64,000 bases of DNA. Origin: Gambelia wislizenii (taxonomy: Eukaryota > Chordata > Lepidosauria > Squamata > Crotaphytidae). Shown piece after piece: positions 33,110 to 44,267 of the stretch (position 1 is its first letter; every line of letters begins with the position of its first letter). The position numbers and the translations under genes are program-made. The notes beneath the pieces are model-generated. The model did not search any database and was not told the DNA's origin. It saw only the letters and a list, made by a program, of their open reading frames with translations. The DNA is taken from contig JAUMIR010000005.1 of NCBI GenBank assembly GCA_030847615.1, positions 58,121,001-58,185,000 on the forward strand, given 5' to 3'.

Positions 33110-34380
33110 GGACTAGGACTGAGGACATCGGTAGAACCATATTAAGGGTTCAAATCCTCAAGTTGACCTCACAAAAAGTCAACATGGATTTCTCAAAAAC
33201 AAGTCGTGCCAGACTAATCTTATCTCTTTTTTTTGATAGAGTTACAAACTTGATAGATGAAGGGAATGCAGTGGATGTAGTGTATCTTGATTTCAGTAAG
33301 GCTTTTGATAAGGTCCCTCATAATATTCTTGGAAAAAGTTAGTTACCTGTGGGCTGGACAATGCAATTGTTAGGTGGATTTGTAATTGGTTGACTGACCA
33401 AACCCAAAGGGTAGTCTCCAATGGCTCCTCTTCATCCTAGAGAGAAGTGACCAGTGGGGTGCCTCGGGGTTCTGTCCTGGGCCCAGTGCTCTTTAACATC
33501 TTTATCAATGTCTTGGATGAGGCAATAGAGGGTATGCTTATCAAGTTTGCAAATTAGGAGGGGTGGCTAATAACCCAGAGGATAGGATCAGAATCCAAAA
33601 TGACCTCAACAGATTAGAAAGCTGGGCCAATGCTAACAAAATGAATTTCAACAGGAAGAAATGTAGGATACTACACTTGGGCAGTAAAAATGAAATGCAC
33701 ATATATAGGGTGGGTGACACATGGCTTGAGGGCAGTACATGCAAAAAGGATTTAGGAATCTTAGTGGACCGCAAGCTGAACATGAGTCAGCAGTGTAATG
33801 CAGCAGCTAAAAAAGCCAATGCAATTCTAGGATGCATTAATAGGAGTATAGTGTCTAGATCAAGGGAAGTAATCATGCCACTCTATTCTGCCTTGGTCAG
33901 GCCTCACCTAGAATACTGTGTCCAGTTCCTAGCACCACAATTCAAAAAGGATATTGACAAATTGGAGCGTGTCCAGAGGAGGGTGACTAAAATGGTGAAA
34001 GGTCTGGAAACCATGCCTTATGAGGAAAGACTTAGGAAGCTGGGTATGTTTAGCCTGGAAAAAAGATGGTTAAGGGGTGATATGATAGCCCTGTTTAAGT
34101 ATTTGAAGGGGTGGAGGATGGTGCAAGCTTGTTTTCTGCTGCTCCAGACACTAGAACACGGAGCAATGGATGCAAGCTCCAGGAACAGAGATTCCACCTC
34201 AACATTAGGTGGAATTTTCTGACAATAAGAGCTGTTCAGCAGTGGAATGCACTCCCTCGAAGTGTGGTGGGGTCTCCTTCCTTGGAGGTCTTTAAACAGA
34301 AGCTGGATGGCCATCTGTCAGGGATGCTTTGATTGTGATTTCCTGTGTGGCGGGAGGTTGAACTGGATGGCCCTTGTGGT
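33110..34380 (+). mobile_element. CR1 LINE, ORF2 C-terminal half, frameshifted
   Basis: CR1 homology begins at about 33163 (LTSQKVNMDFSKTSRARLIL). It carries RT motif A (DVVYLDFSKAFDKVPHNIL), a shifted segment with [22 protein letters not shown] reading near 33460, and the C-terminus 33563-34222 ([35 protein letters not shown]). One or more indels separate the two readable parts. It stops at GCCCTTGTGGT, 20-30 bases short of the usual 3' motif, where the next CR1 begins. Confidence 0.85.
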
Positions 34381-34858
34381 TATTGGACATTGAGAAACTA
34401 GAACGTGTCCAGAGGAGGGCGACCAGGATGGTGGGAGGTCTGAGGCCATGCCCTATGAGGAGTGGCTTAAGGAACTGGGCATGTTTCATCTGGAGAAGAG
34501 AAGGTTGAGAGGGGATATGATAGCCATGTTTAAATATTTAAATATTTGAAGGAATGTCATACTGAGGATAGAGCAAGCTTGTTTTCTGCTGCTCCGGAGA
34601 CTAAGATACTGAGCAATGCGTTCCAACTACAGGAAAAGAGATTCTACCAAAACATTAGAAAGAACTTCCTGACAGTAAGAGCTGTTCAGAAGTGGTATAC
34701 ACTGCCTCGTAGTGTGGTGGAGTCGCCTTCTTGGAGGTTTTTAAACAGAGGCTGGATGGCCATCTGTTGGGAATGATTTGATTGTATATTCCTGCATGGC
34801 AGGGGTTGGACTGGATGACCCTTGAGATCTCTTCCAACTCTATGATTCTGTGATTTTA
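34381..34858 (+). mobile_element. second CR1 LINE 3' fragment, different subfamily
   Basis: It restarts within the same ORF region (ATTGAGAAACTAGAACGTGT) and runs to the complete CR1 end CTCTTCCAACTCTATGATTC. It differs from the upstream CR1 at many sites ([24 protein letters not shown] reading), so it is not a recent tandem duplication. Confidence 0.85.
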
Positions 34859-34869
34859 AATAACCATTA

Positions 34870-34985
34870 AGCTCACAATGTGACCTTGGGTCAGTCAGTA
34901 TCTTTCTGCCTATTTATTTTATTCATACCCTGGCTTTCTCCCAAACTATGACTCAAGGCAGTGCACAACTTTTTTTTTTTTTAAT
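34870..34985 (+). mobile_element. possible MIR/L2-like SINE remnant
   Basis: TGTGACCTTGGGTCAGTCAG is like a SINE core, and it is followed by an L2-like tail (CTGGCTTTCTCCC). It is short and diverged, so the class is tentative. Confidence 0.35.
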
Positions 34986-34997
34986 GTATAACTAGGG

Positions 34998-35171
34998 TTG
35001 CCAGATTGAAAACTGGAGTGGGCTTCTGTACCCTTTGTAATTGTATAGAAAAGGGAATTTCATCAGCTGTTGCTTGTCATACAACCAGGTAAAAAGCAAC
35101 ACCTGCTAAAATTCCCTCTTCTATGCGCCTATTAAAAGTACAGGAGCCTTCTCCAGATTTCACTCTGGCAA
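34998..35171. mobile_element. palindromic MITE, 174 bp
   Basis: Left arm TTGCCAGATTGAAAACTGGA and right arm TCCAGATTTCACTCTGGCAA are inverted. The middle has AAGGGAATTTCATCAG and its inverted partner AAAATTCCCTCTT. A 60-bp internal segment recurs within the SINE at 36001-36062. I could not identify a target duplication. Confidence 0.7.
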
Positions 35172-35835
35172 TCTTATGCACAACTAAAATAAAATAAAAA
35201 TTATTCAGCCAATAATATTAATGCACACCTGAATTAAAATCAATTTAAAAGGCACAGCACTCACATTAAAATTCCCATCCACAGCAGCCACACAGCTGGC
35301 GAAAGCCTGCCTGAATTAACTGATCTTGTAAGGATATTGGGAGGATAAAAACAGAGAGGAGGATCATATATGAGCATACCAGTATTTCTCACACTGTTTG
35401 GGGGGACTAGCAATGTTTTCCCTAATATGCCAGGGACTAGCACCATATTGGCACCTGTTAGCTACAACTGTTTTTTTCCCCTAGCCATGGACCAGGAGCT
35501 AGTGGCTTGTAGACCAGCACTGGTCCATAGAGCAGTGCTTTGAGTAGCACTGATGCATATTACCTTGAACTACATTAAAGAAAAAGGTAAAATATAAATG
35601 TAACCACCAGTAGTTTGTTGGTGGGGGAGTAATTCTGAGTTAGACCACCACTTTGAGTAGAATTCAAACCAAAAGAATCCTTCCACTAGTGAAGCACCGG
35701 GGATGGGAGGAGGTGAATGGGACTGCGAGACGGGAGAAACAGGACAGGAATTAACTCAGAATTAATTTAATATCCTCTGATGCCCACTCAGCCTTAAGCT
35801 TTAAAAGGAATTTAAAGGAGGCTTGGTGTCACAAA
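35172..35835. other. unassigned interval
   Basis: No gene or recognisable repeat terminus. Confidence 0.4.
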
Positions 35836-36118
35836 GGAGTCCTGGTGGCGCAGTGGTTAAATGCTGTTACTGCAGCCACAACATTGTAAGTTCCATTCTA
35901 CAGGGCTCCAAGGTTGACTCAGCCATCCATCCTTCTGTAGGTTGGTAAAATGAGTACCCAGCTTGTTGGGGACTATTAGCTAATACATTGTAAACCTGTA
36001 CCTTTAGTGGTTGTGTAGAAACAGAAATTTCAGCAGATATTGCTTGTCACACAACCTGGTTGTGCTTTGCACTGATAAGTGGTACAGAAATATAAATGCT
36101 GTTGCTATTGCTATAAGT
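35836..36118 (+). mobile_element. Sauria-type tRNA SINE, copy 2, mosaic
   Basis: The head (CCTGGTGGCGCAGTGGTTAA) and body (CAAGGTTGACTCAGCC, AAAATGAGTACCCAGC, ACATTGTAAACC) fit the family. The end is ATATAAATGCTGTTGCTATT, a tail style known for Sauria SINEs. Between them lies a 60-bp segment (36001-36062) homologous to the inside of the MITE at 34998-35171. Confidence 0.75.
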
Positions 36119-36299
36119 TGCTCACAAGGGTAACAAGAAACCAATCATCATTGCCATGATGTGCAGGGGGTGGGAGGTAGTGATAAGATAGTTTGCTTTG
36201 GGAAACATTAGGATTAACTGAAGAGAACATGAAGATGTACATAGGTGGGATGTGGTGCTCAGCAAAACAGCAGCAGCTGGCAGGTTTGAGTGCCTTTGC

Positions 36300-36520
36300 A
36301 ACATCAATTTGGAAAGTTACCTCTTTGGACTATAATGCCCAGAATCCTCAAGCAGGCCAGGACTTTTTGTGTTAGATCAAGTGGAACATTGACTATGGGG
36401 AAGTGGAACATTTAGATTTCAACTCCCAGAAGCCTTGGCCAGCACAACAACTTGTAAGGAACTGTTGGAGTTGTAGTCCAAAATATCAGAGGGGCAAAGG
36501 TTGCTCACCCTAGTCTAACA
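36300..36520. repeat. DNA-transposon-like debris with TTGTAGTCC blocks
   Basis: It contains inverted blocks such as TTTGGACTATAATGCCCAGA and TGTTGGAGTTGTAGTCCAAA. The same pattern recurs at 39000-39095. Ends are not definable. Confidence 0.35.
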
Positions 36521-36675
36521 GTGCAACATGTTTATCATCTCTATTAAAATGCAGTTTTTAGCATGCATAAGCCAATGGTTAGCCATAAGGTTCACCATGG
36601 TATATGTACTGTAGGAAGCTGTGTTCCCAAGTAACATCTTCAGCTGGGAAGTTGCTTATTTAGAGTAGAGCAATG

Positions 36676-36820
36676 AGGACCACACTCTCTCAGCCTCAGA
36701 GGAAGGCAAAGGCAAATCCCCTCTGAACAAATTTTGCCAAGAAAACCCCATGATAGGTTTGCCTGTAGGGTCTCCATAAATCAGGACTGACTTGAAAGCA
36801 CACAACAACACCAGCAACAA
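36676..36820 (+). mobile_element. tRNA SINE with RTE-type tail, 5'-truncated
   Basis: It starts within the body (CTCTCTCAGCCTCAGAGG) and continues through CAAGAAAACCCCATGATAGG and GGGTCTCCATAAATC. It ends GACTTGAAAGCACACAACAA, the AACAAC-type tail. It matches the reverse complement of 57151-57388. Confidence 0.75.
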
Positions 36821-36995
36821 GGATCATAGGTAGTATGGCTCTCACCACCATTTGCTGGAGACAAAGAATAAGATAATATGCTCATGTCCTGCTTACAGGC
36901 TTCCTATGCATCTGCATACCCTTTGACTGTCCTGGTTTGGCAGGGATATCCTCTGTCATCACACTTTTTAAAGCAGCTTTTAAATGTCCCAGCGC

Positions 36996-37080
36996 CTGTC
37001 TACACTGCAGAAATAGGATAGAACTATAGTGGATAAAGTGGTGTCAAACTGCTGTATTTCTGCTGTGTAGACAGGCTCCC
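36996..37080. mobile_element. short palindromic MITE (TAA-family, internally deleted)
   Basis: The ends CCTGTCTACACTGCAGAAAT and ATTTCTGCTGTGTAGACAGG are inverted, and AAGTGGTGTCAAACTG matches the longer family members. The centre is largely missing. Confidence 0.6.
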
Positions 37081-37084
37081 AATT

Positions 37085-37690
37085 TCATTCTCCTCATTCC
37101 ACTATCCCCCTTTGTCCTCAGTTTGCTTGAATTGCTGCACACTGAGTTCAAAGTGCAAAAATAGTTTGCACTCAGTTCTCCCTGGGGTAGGGACTTGCCC
37201 TTCCCAGTGGGCTCAGCCAAAAGTACAGTTTCCAATTGTCCTGATTTGGCAGGGACAGTCCCAATTAATCCTTTCTTGTCCCACTTTTTCAGCTGCTTTT
37301 CTAAATGTCCCAATTTCTCTCCCCATCCTCATTTCCTCCCTTTGTCCTCAGCTTACATCAACCTGCTGAGTCCAAAGTCCAAAAATAGTTTGCACTCAAC
37401 TCAGCAGCAGAAAGAGGAAGGGTCACAAGCAAACTGCTGCAGCTTCTGGTCGCTTATGTGTTATTCCTGATTAATAACTTTTGCCATCTTGGCTGCACTC
37501 TGATGTTGCTTGGCTACACATGTCTCATCTGTAAAATGTTGGGAGGTATGCAAAAGCAAACTGTTGCAGCCTCTCCTAACTTATGTGTTCTTCCTCAACT
37601 TTTGCCGCCTTAGCCAACACTCTGATGTTGCATGGCCACACACATCCCCATTTTCTTCTCTGAAATTTTGGAGGACATGCATCTGGTAGG
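37085..37690 (-). repeat. CATACC-family repeat, copy 3, with tandem partial duplication
   Basis: The minus strand of about 37217-37566 aligns with 1640-1998. The right part of a unit (AAAAATAGTTTGCACTCA preceded by CCAAAGTC or CAAAGTGC) occurs twice, at 37145-37180 and 37375-37400. A further left part occurs at 37560-37680, so partial units are stacked with a period near 230 bp. Confidence 0.5.
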
Positions 37691-39694
37691 GTACTGGGGG
37701 ATGCTGGACCAGATCGCTCTTTATTCTGATCCAGCACAACCCTTCTCATGTTCTTAACTTGAAGAAGCCATTCTCAAGAAAAAGTGAGGGCTCCCAACCT
37801 CCTTCATACTGAAAGTGAAACTCATCTTTAATTGTGCAGCATAGTACAGAATATTTTTATGTGTAGCCATGACCTTACCACAACAGTTTCTTGTTGAATG
37901 TGAAAGGCCAAAAAAACAGTTGGTTTTCCATACCTTCTAAAGCAGATTTGTAAAACCTTTTCCTTCTAGCATCCTTTCAGAATTTGCTGGGTTAAGAAAT
38001 TCAGCTTTATGGTTTAATTAACCTTTGGTTATTAAGCAGGCTCTATATGAGGTTTTCCTTATGTGTGAAAAACAAACCCAATCACTAAGAGGTCAAATTT
38101 CAGACCACTCTTTGGTCAGGAAAAAAGCAACAAAGATGAATTATTCAGGTTAATGTGAAATGAGTACTGCCTTTCCTTCACTGAGGTCGTAAACATGTAT
38201 TGGCTATAAAGTGCACATAGCAGGTGGAGATTCACATAATAGTAATAGTAGGCTGAACTACACCATAAAATGCCCTCCATCTAGAACACTATATAGAGTT
38301 TGTAGCCTAGAATTTCCCAAATGTTCTAGTTTTCTATGTCTCTTTAAATTCTGTTATTCTGTGTGGGTAGTGTTGGTTGTCAGTTGGATACCTGTAACAT
38401 AAATTAGTAACTTCAGTTGCATGACAGCTTCAGATGCATAAACACATGTCTTTTCCAGTGAATAAACAAAAATGGTACTTTATGGTATAATGCCCAGCCC
38501 TCACTTGGTCATTGACAGTCACTTAGCTCAAGATTCCAAGACAGTTGTGAAAATGGAACTAACCACAGATAGGATACCATACTCAGAGCTGGGAAGTTAC
38601 TTTTTAAAGAAAGTGGTTAACTGTTACTAATTGTGGTTAAAATGTAACTTGCTAAATTGCTTATTGCTGGGTTTTTTCCTTTTCTTTTTTTGGAAAAAGA
38701 TATCTAGTTTAGTAAGAGAATGGTGTGAAATTTGGGCAAAAATACCCTCAAAATGCCCCACAAAAGCATTTTTGCCTCCTCACGTAATGACAAAAAGTAA
38801 TGAATAAACATTACTTACTACATGGGTGGAAGTAACAGCACTACTAGTTGTTATGTATCTTTCAAAGGTAATGTTCCCTCAGCAATAATACATTGAAATT
38901 AATGCATTATTGCCAAACTCAGTCTGACTGTACCATATGCATATTACCTTAGTGACATGAACATGGAACTTTTTCAATACATTGGTGGGCAAAGTATTAT
39001 TTCTAGATGTTGTTGGATTGCAACTCCAAACATTCCTCACCATTGGTTCTTCTGTCTAGGGCTGATGGGAGTTATAGTCCAACAGCAGCTGTTTGCCATG
39101 TTTTGCTCCTGCCTTTATAAAAATTGTTAAATCAAATGGCTCTTCCAGACAAGGCAAATGTGCCAGGGTTATTTTGTTGCTGTAGTTCCAGAGGTTTTTT
39201 TAAAAAAATCAAATAAAAATAGTTTCCCCAACCTATTTTTTGGCAATTTCTGGCACTGGCTGCAACATTTTATTCCCACCCTCAAGAGGGTTTCTTTTTA
39301 ATTTCAAGACATTACTGTTAGTTGCGGTCAATTCTGAGGTGTATTGGAACAAGCAAGTCTCCTTCTGCTCTCCTCCTTTATTTTCTTTTTAAAAACTTTC
39401 TTAGAGTTTTAGTGTTGTAATGCATCAATGAAAGGACACAATAGCACTATAACTCTAAGGGGGAAACTTAAAGAAGAAGAAAGCAGGAGAAAATGTGTTC
39501 TGCAAATGGTAAGACTTCAGGAAATTATGCTTCCCCCCTCCCCCAAATTTAATACAACCTCTAGTGCAGATCTAAGAAATAAATAAAAACACCCCCCCCC
39601 CCAGCAAAAGAATGGAATGAGTGGGTGTGGGCACAACAAAACTGGCAAAAAAACAAGGAACTATATTGCAAAAACTCTTTAGACCAATCTGTAA
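37691..39694. other. AT-rich stretch, unassigned
   Basis: No coding, RNA or clear repeat terminus apart from TTGTAGTCC-type debris near 39000-39095 and a C10 run near 39593. Confidence 0.4.
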
Positions 39695-39906
39695 GGTTGC
39701 ATCTACACTGTCGAAAGAATATAGTTTGATACCACTTTAAGTGCTGTAGCTCCATCCTATGGAATCCTGGGATCTGTGGTTTTACAAGGTCTTTAAGCCT
39801 TCTCTGCCAAAGAATGCTGGTGCCTCACAAAACTACAGATCCCAATATTATGTAGGATGAGCCATGGCAGTTAAAATGGTGTCAAACTGCATTAGTAGAT
39901 GCTCCC
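39695..39906. mobile_element. palindromic MITE, 212 bp (TAA-target family), copy 3
   Basis: The ends GGTTGCATCTACACTG and GTAGATGCTCCC are inverted. TAA flanks both sides (39692-39694, 39907-39909), consistent with a 3-bp target duplication. The interior is symmetrical: CATCCTATGGAATCCTGGGA against the inverted TATGTAGGATG region. PIF/Harbinger-type mobilisation is an inference. Confidence 0.8.
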
Positions 39907-40149
39907 TAAGAGTCCAACACACACACACACACAGTCACACTCTTAATATTAACAACATTTAATTCAGATTTATAGATCTTGAAAATAAGGGTTCAGAGTG
40001 CTTATCAGGTTTCCCAGTGCCTTCGTATCACCATCCAGAACTCTAAAAGACTGGAGCTTTACTTATTAATGAACAACTGCATAGAATCCTACTACATGTT
40101 TCACACAAATACAAAGAGGAAAAGCACAGTTTAAATGCACCACCAATTT

Positions 40150-41610
40150 TAAAAGAATTGCACTGGCTTCCAATATGCTTCCTGTCTGTATTCAAGGTGC
40201 TGGTTTAAGACATTTAAAGCCTTAAATGGCTTGGGACCTTGATATTTGAAGAAGCACCTTCCCCTAAATATGCCTGCCCATGGTTTGAGATCTGCTGGAG
40301 ATCTCATCCATGTTCCATCAGCCAGGATAATATACTATTGGAAGACATGGGAAAGGGCTTTGATATGTGGTGGTGCCCCAGTTACAGAATTCCCTCCTCT
40401 TTGAAGTCTGATTGGCACCTTCATATAAACAGCACAGTGCATGAACAGCCCTTTCCCCCCCCCCCCCCGAGCACCTTCAGAGTAGCAAATACCCTAGAGG
40501 ACAGGATCAAAATTCAAAATGACCTGAATAGACTAGAAAGCTGGTCCAAAGTTAACAAAATGAAATTCAGTATGGAGAAATATAAGGTACTGCACTTAGG
40601 ACGGAAAAACAAAATGCATAGATATAGGATGGGGGGTGACCTGGCTGAACATGACTACGTGCAAAAGGGATCTAGGAGTCCTAGTAGACCACAAGTTGAA
40701 CATGAGTCAAAAGTGTGATGCAGCAGCTAAAAAGGCCAATGCAATTTTGGGCTGCATCTATAGAAGTATAGTGTCTAGATCAAGGGAAGTAATAGTGCCA
40801 CTCTATTCTGCCTTGGTCAGGCCTCACCTAGAATTCTGTGTCCAGTTCCGGGCACCACAATTCAAAAAGGATATTGACAAATTGGAGCGTGTCCAGAGAA
40901 GGGTGACTAAAATGGTGAAAGGTCTGGAAACCATGCCTTATGAGGAAAGACTTAGGGAGCTGGGTATGTTTAGCCTGGAAAAAAGACAGTTAAGGGGTGA
41001 TATGATAGTCCTGTTTAAGTATTTGAAGGGGTGTCACATTGAGGATGGAGCAAGCTTGTTTTCTGCTGCTCCAGAGACTAGGACATGGAGCAATGGATGC
41101 AAGCTCCAGGAACAGAGATTCCACCTCAACATTAGGAGGAACTTTTTGACAGTAAGAGCTGTTCGGCAGTGGAACACACACCCTCGGAGCGTGGTGGAGT
41201 CTCCTTCCTTGGAGGTCTTTAAACAGAGGCTGGATGGCCATCTGTCGGGGATGCTTTGATCGTGATTTCCTGCATGGCAGAGGGTTGGACTGGATGGCCC
41301 TCGTGGTCTCTTCCAACTATGATTCTGTGATTCTGTGATTTCAGCACCAAGTGAAAACATAGTTGTTTACAAAAGCCTTTGGGGTCTAACCGGTTTTTCA
41401 CAGATCCACACATGTCCATGGTTTTATATTGTTTTGAAGCACTGTATTTTAACTGGTTTCAATCTGTCTTCTTTTAACTTCTTAAATTGTTTAATATATT
41501 TTAGCCTTCCATATTTTTTTTACAGTTTATATTGTTTTTAATTAATCACATTTTTATCCCCTTAGATTTTTGGATAGTGGGCGGGATAACTATTAATAAA
41601 TAATTATATA
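40150..41610 (+). mobile_element. L2-like LINE 3' region split by a CR1 insertion
   Basis: The 40150-40480 part reads a decayed L2-like C-terminus (HWLPI-like, then a FKVLV region and CTTAAATGGCTTGGGACCTT). The 41345-41610 part continues with the ORF end (CAAGTGAAAACATAGTTG) and a 3' tail ending TATTAATAAATAA. A C18-type run near 40454-40468 precedes the CR1. Confidence 0.7.
40481..41339 (+). mobile_element. CR1 LINE 3' fragment nested in L2-like LINE
   Basis: ORF2 C-terminus from ANTLEDRIKIQNDLNRLESW to [19 protein letters not shown], with one frameshift near 40640. It is followed by the CR1 end (CTCTTCCAACTATGATTCTG, then two further TGATTCTG units). TTCAG flanks it on both sides (40476-40480 and 41340-41344). 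The frame 40636-41259 is open over 207 codons, so this is one of the better preserved copies, but it lacks the RT core. Confidence 0.9.
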
Positions 41611-41815
41611 TACTGTATGTTTTTAGTAAACATGAAAGTTGCTACAGTTAAGTACTGTACTCTACTTCTTCCTACTTTGCCAAGTTATATTCACTCCAAT
41701 AAACAAGCTTCATGTTGTGTAAAAGAATATTGTGTGTACCATGTGCCATAAGAATTAAGCAGAATTAGAATTCAGTTGGGGAAACATTTGAAGATGTATG
41801 CTAACACCCTAAGGG
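41611..41815. other. short unassigned interval
   Basis: AT-rich spacer, nothing recognised. Confidence 0.4.
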
Positions 41816-42077
41816 ATAAGCCCTGGTGGCGCAGTGGTTAAATGCCAGTACTGCAAGTCACCATGTTGCAAGTTCGATTCCAGAGGGCTCCAAGGTTCAC
41901 TCAGCCTTCCATCCTTCCATAGGTCAGTAAAATGAGTACCCAGCTTGTGGGGGCAATTAGCTAACACACATTGGAAAGTGTTTAATGCATTGTAGATGTG
42001 TAAATAGCTATTGCTTAAAACAATTTGTAAGCTGCTCTGATAGCCTTGTGGCTGAAGTATAAATAAATAAATAAAAT
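41816..42077 (+). mobile_element. Sauria-type tRNA SINE, copy 3
   Basis: It is very close to the 32.7-kb copy: CCCTGGTGGCGCAGTGGTTA, B box GTTCGATTCC, CATCCTTCCATAGGTCAG and AAAATGAGTACCCAGCTTG. It ends AACAATTTGTAAGCTGC and an AAATAAATAAA tail. The B box fits the GTTCRANNC consensus exactly. The copy misses a few bases before the tail. Confidence 0.85.
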
Positions 42078-44198
42078 GATGCTGCAAAAGCATATCCACA
42101 TGACTCCTGCAGATGGCTTACATATGCAAACACTCAAGAGTACAACCTTGGAAAAAATATTAAGATTATGGGCATGAACCAGCTATAGCAAGGGACTTGT
42201 AAGATATACTGAATTCAGTGGAAAAGATTTGAGGACATGCTTAAGTCTTCCATAGAAATCAATGGGGCTTAATATATATGTAATTTCAATTTGTACTGTG
42301 TCCCACATTAAGAAGCCTGAAGGAGAAGTTGGTAAAGAACTGGTACCCCCCTCTCTTTATGAAGCATATGAGAATGCACAGAGATGTCCTAAAAGATGAG
42401 ACCCTATGCAAGCAATCCTTGAATGGTGGAGTGATTAGTAAAATCAAGGGAATCTGTATGGCCTGTAATATGCTTATTCTAAAGTCTTTTTAGCTATCAT
42501 CCTTTATACTGTGGGTCCTGGAAAAATTATCCAGATATCAATTGGTCTTCTTGAACATAAGTAACTAAACATAACAGATTGGATTCTATGGAATAATGCT
42601 GAAGTTGGTTACCAATGCCCAGTTCCTTATTTGCAGAAACACAGCTGAATAAGAACTGAAGTTTGGAAGTCCCTGCACCTCAAATCAAGCATTCTCCTAG
42701 CATGTATTGCCACAACTGGCAAACTTTCCTCTTCAAGAGTGAAAAAAGAAATTCCCCATCAATGTAGTAATTGTTACACAATGCATGTTAATGTATGATA
42801 TCCCCATAGGATAATCACAAATAAGGAACATAGGATAATCACAAATAAGGGTCCCTCTGCACCCCAAAATGAGCATTGGGCCACCTCAAATCCTCACATT
42901 AAGGAGTCTATATTCTATGCAATGGCACTGAGTAACATCTGGCCCAAAGATTTTTGAACACACAGAGCTGTCTCCAACATACACCATGTTTGTACTGTAA
43001 TACCAAAACAGGGTGTAGCAGTTGTACTAGCAGTTCTACACCCCAACACAATTTAGCTGGGTTTAGGAAATTGGTTTCTTATTCCTGCTAACCAGGTCCT
43101 GTGTCAAAGGGTCAGAGGACCTGGTTAGGAGGAATAAGGAACCAACTTCAGCATCACTTTTACAGAGATTACCTTTGCTACTCCTCATCGTTTATTGAAA
43201 TAGCAGTCCTGTTTATCCAAATATTTACCAATATTATAGCTTCAGCTATCCTTGGATAATTTTAATAAAAGAAGCTGTACAATGCTGTACCCAAGTGTTC
43301 CCATTGTTGCCAGAAACTTCATTCACTAGATTTGGTGTTTGTCTGATTTTAGCTCTTTCCTTTAATTAAGACATCGTTCTGTGCCTTTGGAGATAGTGCT
43401 GCATGCTTTGTTCCTAGTTAAAGGATTACATTATAAAATCATTTTGCTCTCCACTCTTCAAAATTTCAAAAACAAATGAAGTTATATCATTTGAATTATA
43501 AAATGATAATTTCTTCAGTTCAGTCCCAATCAGGAGTACAACAGTTTAGGCTTATAGTAATCATGTTCAAACATATTCAGATTATAATTACTTTTCTTCT
43601 GGTAATGATAGCTCATCTGATTGGATGATTGCCTATTTGACTTTGATAAGTCTCAGAGGTCAAAGTAGAGATAATTACTGACATCTGTTTCTCTATCGAA
43701 AATAAAAGCCTGGAAAATAATATTTAAAGTGACATCTTGCAAATAGGTGACAGGGAAGAAAACATGTTGCACATTTTAAAACCAAGCACAAAAAAGTAGA
43801 AATTCATAATGCTGAACATTATGTCGGCTGAAAGAGAAATGCTTTGAAAGAGAAATGCTTTTGATATGGTGTAACTTTCTCTTACCTGCTACAGTTCAGA
43901 TATGTCAAGATACAATGCCCAATATTGTCCACCACCAGCATGGCCATGATGAGAGTCATACTCCCCAGCACCAAGATGGGCCACCAGGACAGGAAAAGCT
44001 TGAATACTAGCTGTGACCTCAAAACAGTCACATTCAAATCACCGCATGGTGAAGTTTGGTGACTTTGAGTAAGTCATCACTTCTCATTTTTATTTACAAC
44101 AAAGGTCTGTTGTACAGAGAGTATTGGAGAAAATGTATACTCCCCACTCCCCTGTGTAGTGTAACTAACAGTGCAATCCTATATATGTCTGCCAAAAA

Positions 44199-44199
<1 letters not shown>
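42078..44199. other. AT-rich stretch with a hairpin, otherwise unassigned
   Basis: A 30-bp-arm hairpin lies at 43071-43145 and a short direct duplication (ATAGGATAATCACAAATAAG) at 42808-42852. I see no gene. Confidence 0.4.
43071..43145. repeat. 30-bp-arm hairpin
   Basis: Arms 43071-43100 and 43116-43145 are inverted copies with two mismatches, around a 15-base loop. Each arm includes CTAACCAGGTCCT or its complement. Confidence 0.85.
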
Positions 44200-44238
<39 letters not shown>

Positions 44239-44239
44239 A
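44200..44239. repeat. (GAAA)n microsatellite
   Basis: About ten GAAA units. Confidence 0.95.
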
Positions 44240-44267
44240 CTTCACTGAGTTTAATGGGGCTGAATAC

